From assembly GCF_964340395.1 (NCBI RefSeq), contig NC_135567.1, positions 15,380,806 through 15,440,305 of the forward strand: a stretch of 59,500 nucleotides of DNA, given 5' to 3'. Source of the stretch: Glandiceps talaboti (taxonomy: Eukaryota; Hemichordata; Enteropneusta; Spengelidae). Below are positions 54,682 to 59,500 of the stretch, piece by piece. A program made the translations under genes and the position numbers. Below the pieces are notes generated by a model that saw nothing but the letters and a program-made list of their open reading frames with translations, was not told the origin of the DNA and did not search any database. How positions within the stretch are numbered: the stretch's first letter is position 1; each line of letters begins with the position of its first letter.

Positions 54682-57600
54682 GTAAGTATTTTGATCATAT
54701 TACGTTAATATCGGATATATCCTGACAGTTTAAAAACGACCCAGTTGTCATAAAACAATTTGTACATTGTTTATTTTAGTTTACTTGTAAATGTATTGGT
54801 GATGATTACAAGTCCAGTCTAAAATTCCCTTCCAAAATGACAAAAAGTTACAAAATTTGGAAAAATTTCGTCATTGACATTTTTTTCATTTTATTTTATT
54901 ATTTGATATATAGCTGTAACAAGATCGGTTATTCCTAAAGTGTCAGTCTAAAATGAGGCTCAAAAATGACAAAAAGTTACAAAATTTGGAGAATTTTTGT
55001 AATTGAAGTTATTTTCATTTTTATTTCATTATTTCATACATGTCATAAAAAGATTGATTATTCTTACCATTCTAATCTAAAATGAGGCTCAAAAATGACA
55101 AAAAATTCCAAAATTTGGAGAATTTTTGCCTAAATTTTGCATTTGGACAAAATTAGCCAATGACGTCAATGTAATACATTCAAAATCTTTGAAGCATGTG
55201 GAACAGAAGTCATGATAATCATGATGTTTACCAAAATGAGTCATATTTTTAAGATAAAACTGTGGGTGATGAATTTCCGTTTCACTTTCAGGTAATGAGA
55301 ATTAGAAATCTTGTGTGCAGACAGAAATTACTCATTTAGGTCTAATTTTACAATTTATAAATTGATTCTCATAATTAAGACATTACCGTTCATTTAGTTT
55401 TATGTTTTACCCATTGATAATGATATATTCATTTCCCAAAAACATTAGCATTCCTTAGATAGATGATGTTGATAAGCAGACAAGAGAATTAGTCATCTCC
55501 CATCTGACAGTCAGAATAAATTTGTCAAAATAGCAACAGTGATAGAAAAAAAATCAAATAATTTTGTGAAAATCATAATTTCGAGAAGATAATCTAGTAA
55601 TTCTATCCAAAATGAAGAGAAAATTTTCAAAAAATTTCAGAAAATTTGAAAAATTTGTAGTCTGCCTTTTTGGCAGTAATGCTTGCATGGTAAAGATCAA
55701 AATATCTACTAGTATTCTTTAGATGATGTGGATAGGCAGACAGGAACATTATTAGTCATCTCTGGCTGACAGTAAATTTGTCAAAAATGACAACATGACA
55801 ATCTGCTAATTCTGCCCAAAATGAAGAGAAAATTTTCAAAAGATTTCAGAAATGAAAAAAAAAATTGATGTGTGCGTTTTTGGCAGTAGTACTTGTATGA
55901 ACAAAAAATCAAAATGTCTGCTAGCTTTCTTTAGACGATGTAGATAAGCAGACAAGAAAATCAGTCTTTTTCCACAGCCAGAATAACTTTATCAAAAATA
56001 ACAACAGTGATCAAATAGAATTAAAAGAGTTTGTCAAAATCATGACTTTGGGAAGAATATCAAGTAATTCCGCCCAAAATAAATGTGGATGTGGATAAGC
56101 AGACAAGAACATTAGTCATCTTCTTACAGCCACCACTCAATAAATTTGTCAAAAATAACCTTGATCAAAAACCTTGCATTACTTCATGTCGGGTGTTTAA
56201 AAAAAATTGTGCCACCTAATTGAAAATCTATAGTTACTTTGATCTGGTAATAATCCGTAACAAAAAAATTTCAAAACATAAAAAACATTGTGCCACCTAA
56301 CTAAAAATTTATAGTTACTCGAATCTGGTAGTAATCTGTAACAAAACATTTGCGAAATGTAAAAAAAATTTCAAAACATAAAAAACATTGTGCCACCTAA
56401 CTAAAAATTTATAGTTACTCTAATCTGGTAGTAATCTGTAACAAAACATTTGCGAAATGTAAAAAAAATTGTGCCACTTAATTAAAAACCTAGTCTCTCT
56501 CTAGTTTGGTAGTAATCGGTAACAAAAAATTTGCGAAATGTCAAAAACATTGTGCCACTTAATTGAAAACCTAGTCTCTCTCTAGTTTGGTAGTAATCGG
56601 TAACAAAATATTTGCGAAACGTAAAAAACTTTGTGCCACTTAATTAAAAACCTAGTCTCTCTCTAGTTTGGTAGTAATCGGTAACAAAACATTTGCAAAA
56701 CGTAAAAAACATTGTGCCACTTAATTGAAAACCTATAGTCTCTCTAATTTGGTAGTACATGTATTCTTAAACTGGAATATTACGACTTCAATTTATCAAA
56801 TGTCATCCTCTGTATCGCGTTAAAAAAATGTTTATTAATATTTATATCGATAATGTCAGAATAGATGAGATTGAGGATTAGGGGAACCATTAATCGTCAT
56901 ATTAAAAGATTAAAAAACGGAATTAATTATTTATGGCAATTTAATGTCATTGATTTATGAGATTACCGATATTGTCACAGTTATCCTGCTGACTGAGTGT
57001 AATTTTGTAATTTTTAAACATAGAAATACAAAAGGCCACGAACGTTATAATTTTTAAACCCAAAGTCCATGTTTGATTTGAAATTTAAAAAAATCTCAAA
57101 ATCTAAAATACTTATAACCCTGGGGTTCTTGAATTTTTATTTTGAAAAATAAATGAAAAAGTCAAGATATAATTTCGTGATTATTTTTTAGAAAAAAATG
57201 AAAATTTATGATGTTTTGAAATATAAATTTACAAAATATATTTCTCACGAACACTTTCCTGCCAAAATTAGTTCTATCAGAAATTCTTGTTTGTCTTTAA
57301 AATTTTTAACGTTTCAACATTATTTTTATAATCGATTGTTAGAAATCTAAAATTTGTGTCATTTTGCAACTTTTACAAATTATAATACTCACGAATACTT
57401 TTAAAATTCCCGCCAAAAAAAAAAATTAATAAAAATCCATAAATTCTTATTTTTTCTGTAAATTTTTTGAACATCTCACAAATCATTTATTTTAGACTGG
57501 AATCATGAAGTGATTAATATTCATTGATCAAAAATACACACTAGAACATTTGAAAAAATTCCCGCCAAAAATTTGTAGTACAAAAATCTTGATTTTCCTT

Positions 57601-59183
57601 AAATTTTTTCTATACGTCATGTTTATTTTACACTGGAAAGATAGAAGTAAAGTAATATCTGTCGATCAAAGTAAATGTCAAATTCCCTCCAAAATTAACC
57701 ACAAAATTTCTTGTCTCTTTAAATTTTTGTCTAAAATAAAACAACCAGTGAGATCTTCAAAAAAAACTTGTTATTCTGAAAATATTTCCTACGTATCGGC
57801 TTTATTTTAGGCTGGAATCATAGAAGTGATATTTATCGATCACAAAAAGTGTTTGGTTACAATTGAAACATAGTGCTAACTAGTTTACAGTAGATGAAAC
57901 ATAGTACGATTTAGTTTTAAAAATTTATGTATTTTGTCCTGAGAGCATTAAGTGTAGGTGTAGTTTGACATCATTCGGATTATTGTAATCCCTCTTTTCA
58001 TGAGTTTTGTATGATCTGATTAGGCGCTATTAATTACATTCTTTGTTTGTGGTGCACGTGTGGGTAGGTTTGTCAGTAGACTTCGAAAAAACAAACACAT
58101 TTCTTTGTACAGAAGGCCATATTTTCATAGTATTTTAAATGAAAAGACGGTTAAAAATAACTTCAGAATAAGTGCATATATAGCTAAATAGTTGTTGAAG
58201 ACAATCAAACTTTGGACCGACATTTATATTTCACCAGTGTTGGAGATTTAGATATAAATAGAAAACGAACCTACAGAAAAGTGAATTTTACATGACATAC
58301 TAGCAGTGTGTTTTGTCTGCTTTTTTTTTCCCTGTCTCCTGTTTTGGGAAATTCAAGGACGGTAAACAAATTATTTAATTGATGTAGCCTCGCAATCATA
58401 CACCATACTAGATTAACAGAAAGATTTATTAAGATTAAAATATCAAAATGCTGTATGTCGTATCAAAAATTAATATCCCATGGTGCCATGTTTGTTGAAA
58501 TGTTAATAAAATATTTATGTCTCCTGGCTCCCTTGTATGAGAACTATTAAGTTATCTTCAAATAACAGATTATTTTGAATTAGTCAAGATATAATATGTC
58601 AAATTATTAACCCCTAGTATGAGTATAAGTCAGCTTCTCTTCGTACAAAGCATTTTACCTCACTCAGTTCTCATATTAAACTTAAAGTGGTCATATGGAT
58701 GAGGATTGGGTATTTATTTTGGATTTTTTAATTTATAAAATAATTTTATCATGGCTTCCTACTTCTGAAAATGCTAAAAATGTGTAAACAAGTTTTTTAC
58801 AGTACATACAATAACAAACATTTCACACATTTATTAGTTCTTTGCAATGTATTGAGTTACAAACAAGGACTTGGTTAATGTTGTTTCACATTGATTTTTT
58901 CAAGTAGGAAGCCATGATAAAATTGTTTTATAAATTAAAAATCCAAAATAAATACAGTACCCAATTCTCATCCATATGGCTACTGTATAACTGCTTTGGC
59001 TACAACTAGAACATTTTTTTGAAAATTTTTTATCAGGTGCACCCATAACATTATACACTGTGAGTAGTACTACATCACTTGTGGCTTAAAGTATTTTTTG
59101 TAGCTGTATATATGATAAATCAAATCAAATTGATTTTGGGTCCACACCCAAAAATCAGGGGATGCAATACTGTTTAGGTATTA
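54682..59183. other. Long intron, repeat-rich, no further exon found
   Basis: I looked for the HELP continuation (YGYRG) and saw none. Tandem repeats: about 110 bp x 3 at 54810-55170 ('aaaatgacaaaaagttacaaaatttgga'), about 230 bp x 3 at 55450-56160 ('gatgatgt.gataagcagacaagaa'), about 85 bp x 7 at 56170-56760 ('attgtgccacctaa', 'ggtagtaatc.gtaacaaaa'), and a diverged CCCGCCAAAA-bearing repeat at 57240-57830. Confidence 0.6.
58684..58986. mobile_element. Foldback element, family B, full copy
   Basis: 'aaagtggtcatatggatgaggattgggtatttattttgg' at the left, and the inverse arm ending 'ctcatccatatgg' at the right. Confidence 0.85.
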
Positions 59184-59440
59184 ACAATAGGGAACTTGCA
59201 AACCTGCCATGTTGAATGATGCATCATGGGAAATGTGATAATAAATACTAATCAATTAGTATTGTAAATAATGTTGATACATTGTTTGTAACCACAAATA
59301 ATCAATTCATATAGTCACCCTGACCATTGTGGGAGGTTTATTTTATTGGCAGCTCCAGATTAGGTGTTACAATAACCACAGATAATCCCATAGTACTTTG
59401 CGTCTGAGCATGCTCAGTCTGGATTGCAAGTTCGCTATTG
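59184..59440 (-). mobile_element. TIR element, copy 2, inverted
   Basis: Reverse complement of the 54151-54402 element; shares the 'agcatgctcagtctggattgcaagtt' end. Confidence 0.8.
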
Positions 59441-59500
59441 CCACAATCACTATTGTTTTCAATGTTTTTTCTTCAAACTTAGCAAACAGGAAATTAGTTC

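Overview
The window looks like nuclear DNA of an animal, probably a marine invertebrate and perhaps a deuterostome. The sequence is AT-rich and intron-dominated, with GT-AG splice sites, many families of short foldback elements, a tRNA-derived SINE with an (ATT)n tail, and about twenty minisatellites. I cannot name the species. Nothing in it is bacterial: there are no operons, and almost all open frames longer than 60 codons are repeat artefacts or pieces of exons.

One gene dominates the right half, on the + strand, from 36663 to beyond the right edge. I reconstructed 18 coding exons by hand from splice sites and phase, giving about 997 residues. The protein starts with a short Ser/Asn-rich head. 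A paired EF-hand-like region follows (exons at 38767-42409) that resembles the vertebrate C1orf87 family. Next comes a long basic, disordered linker rich in SP-DKK repeats (44167-45225 and neighbours), then four consecutive 12-nt microexons, and last the start of a HELP motif (54546-54681) typical of EML/EMAP microtubule-binding proteins. The WD40 propeller expected after HELP would lie beyond 59500.

The left half (1-36 kb) is mostly repeats. It holds a possible small two-exon gene or alternative first exon (7765-8023 with 11039-11121) and another possible alternative first exon (29611-29638). Both have phase-1 donors, which match the phase-1 acceptors of the main gene.

The most unusual features are in the exon-intron architecture. 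(i) Fifteen tandem copies of a unit of about 101 bp carry the 3' splice site and the first 30 nt of one exon; only the last copy leads into the full exon. (ii) There are decayed tandem copies of the next exon. (iii) An exon was broken by an element with an 8-bp target duplication, and the exon-plus-element segment was duplicated. (iv) Four 12-nt phase-1 microexons lie in a row, each with a TGC just upstream of its acceptor. (v) Twelve of the coding exons from 42768 onward belong to an unbroken symmetric 1-1 run of eleven, and with the C exon make up a linker whose parts can be skipped in any combination without losing frame.
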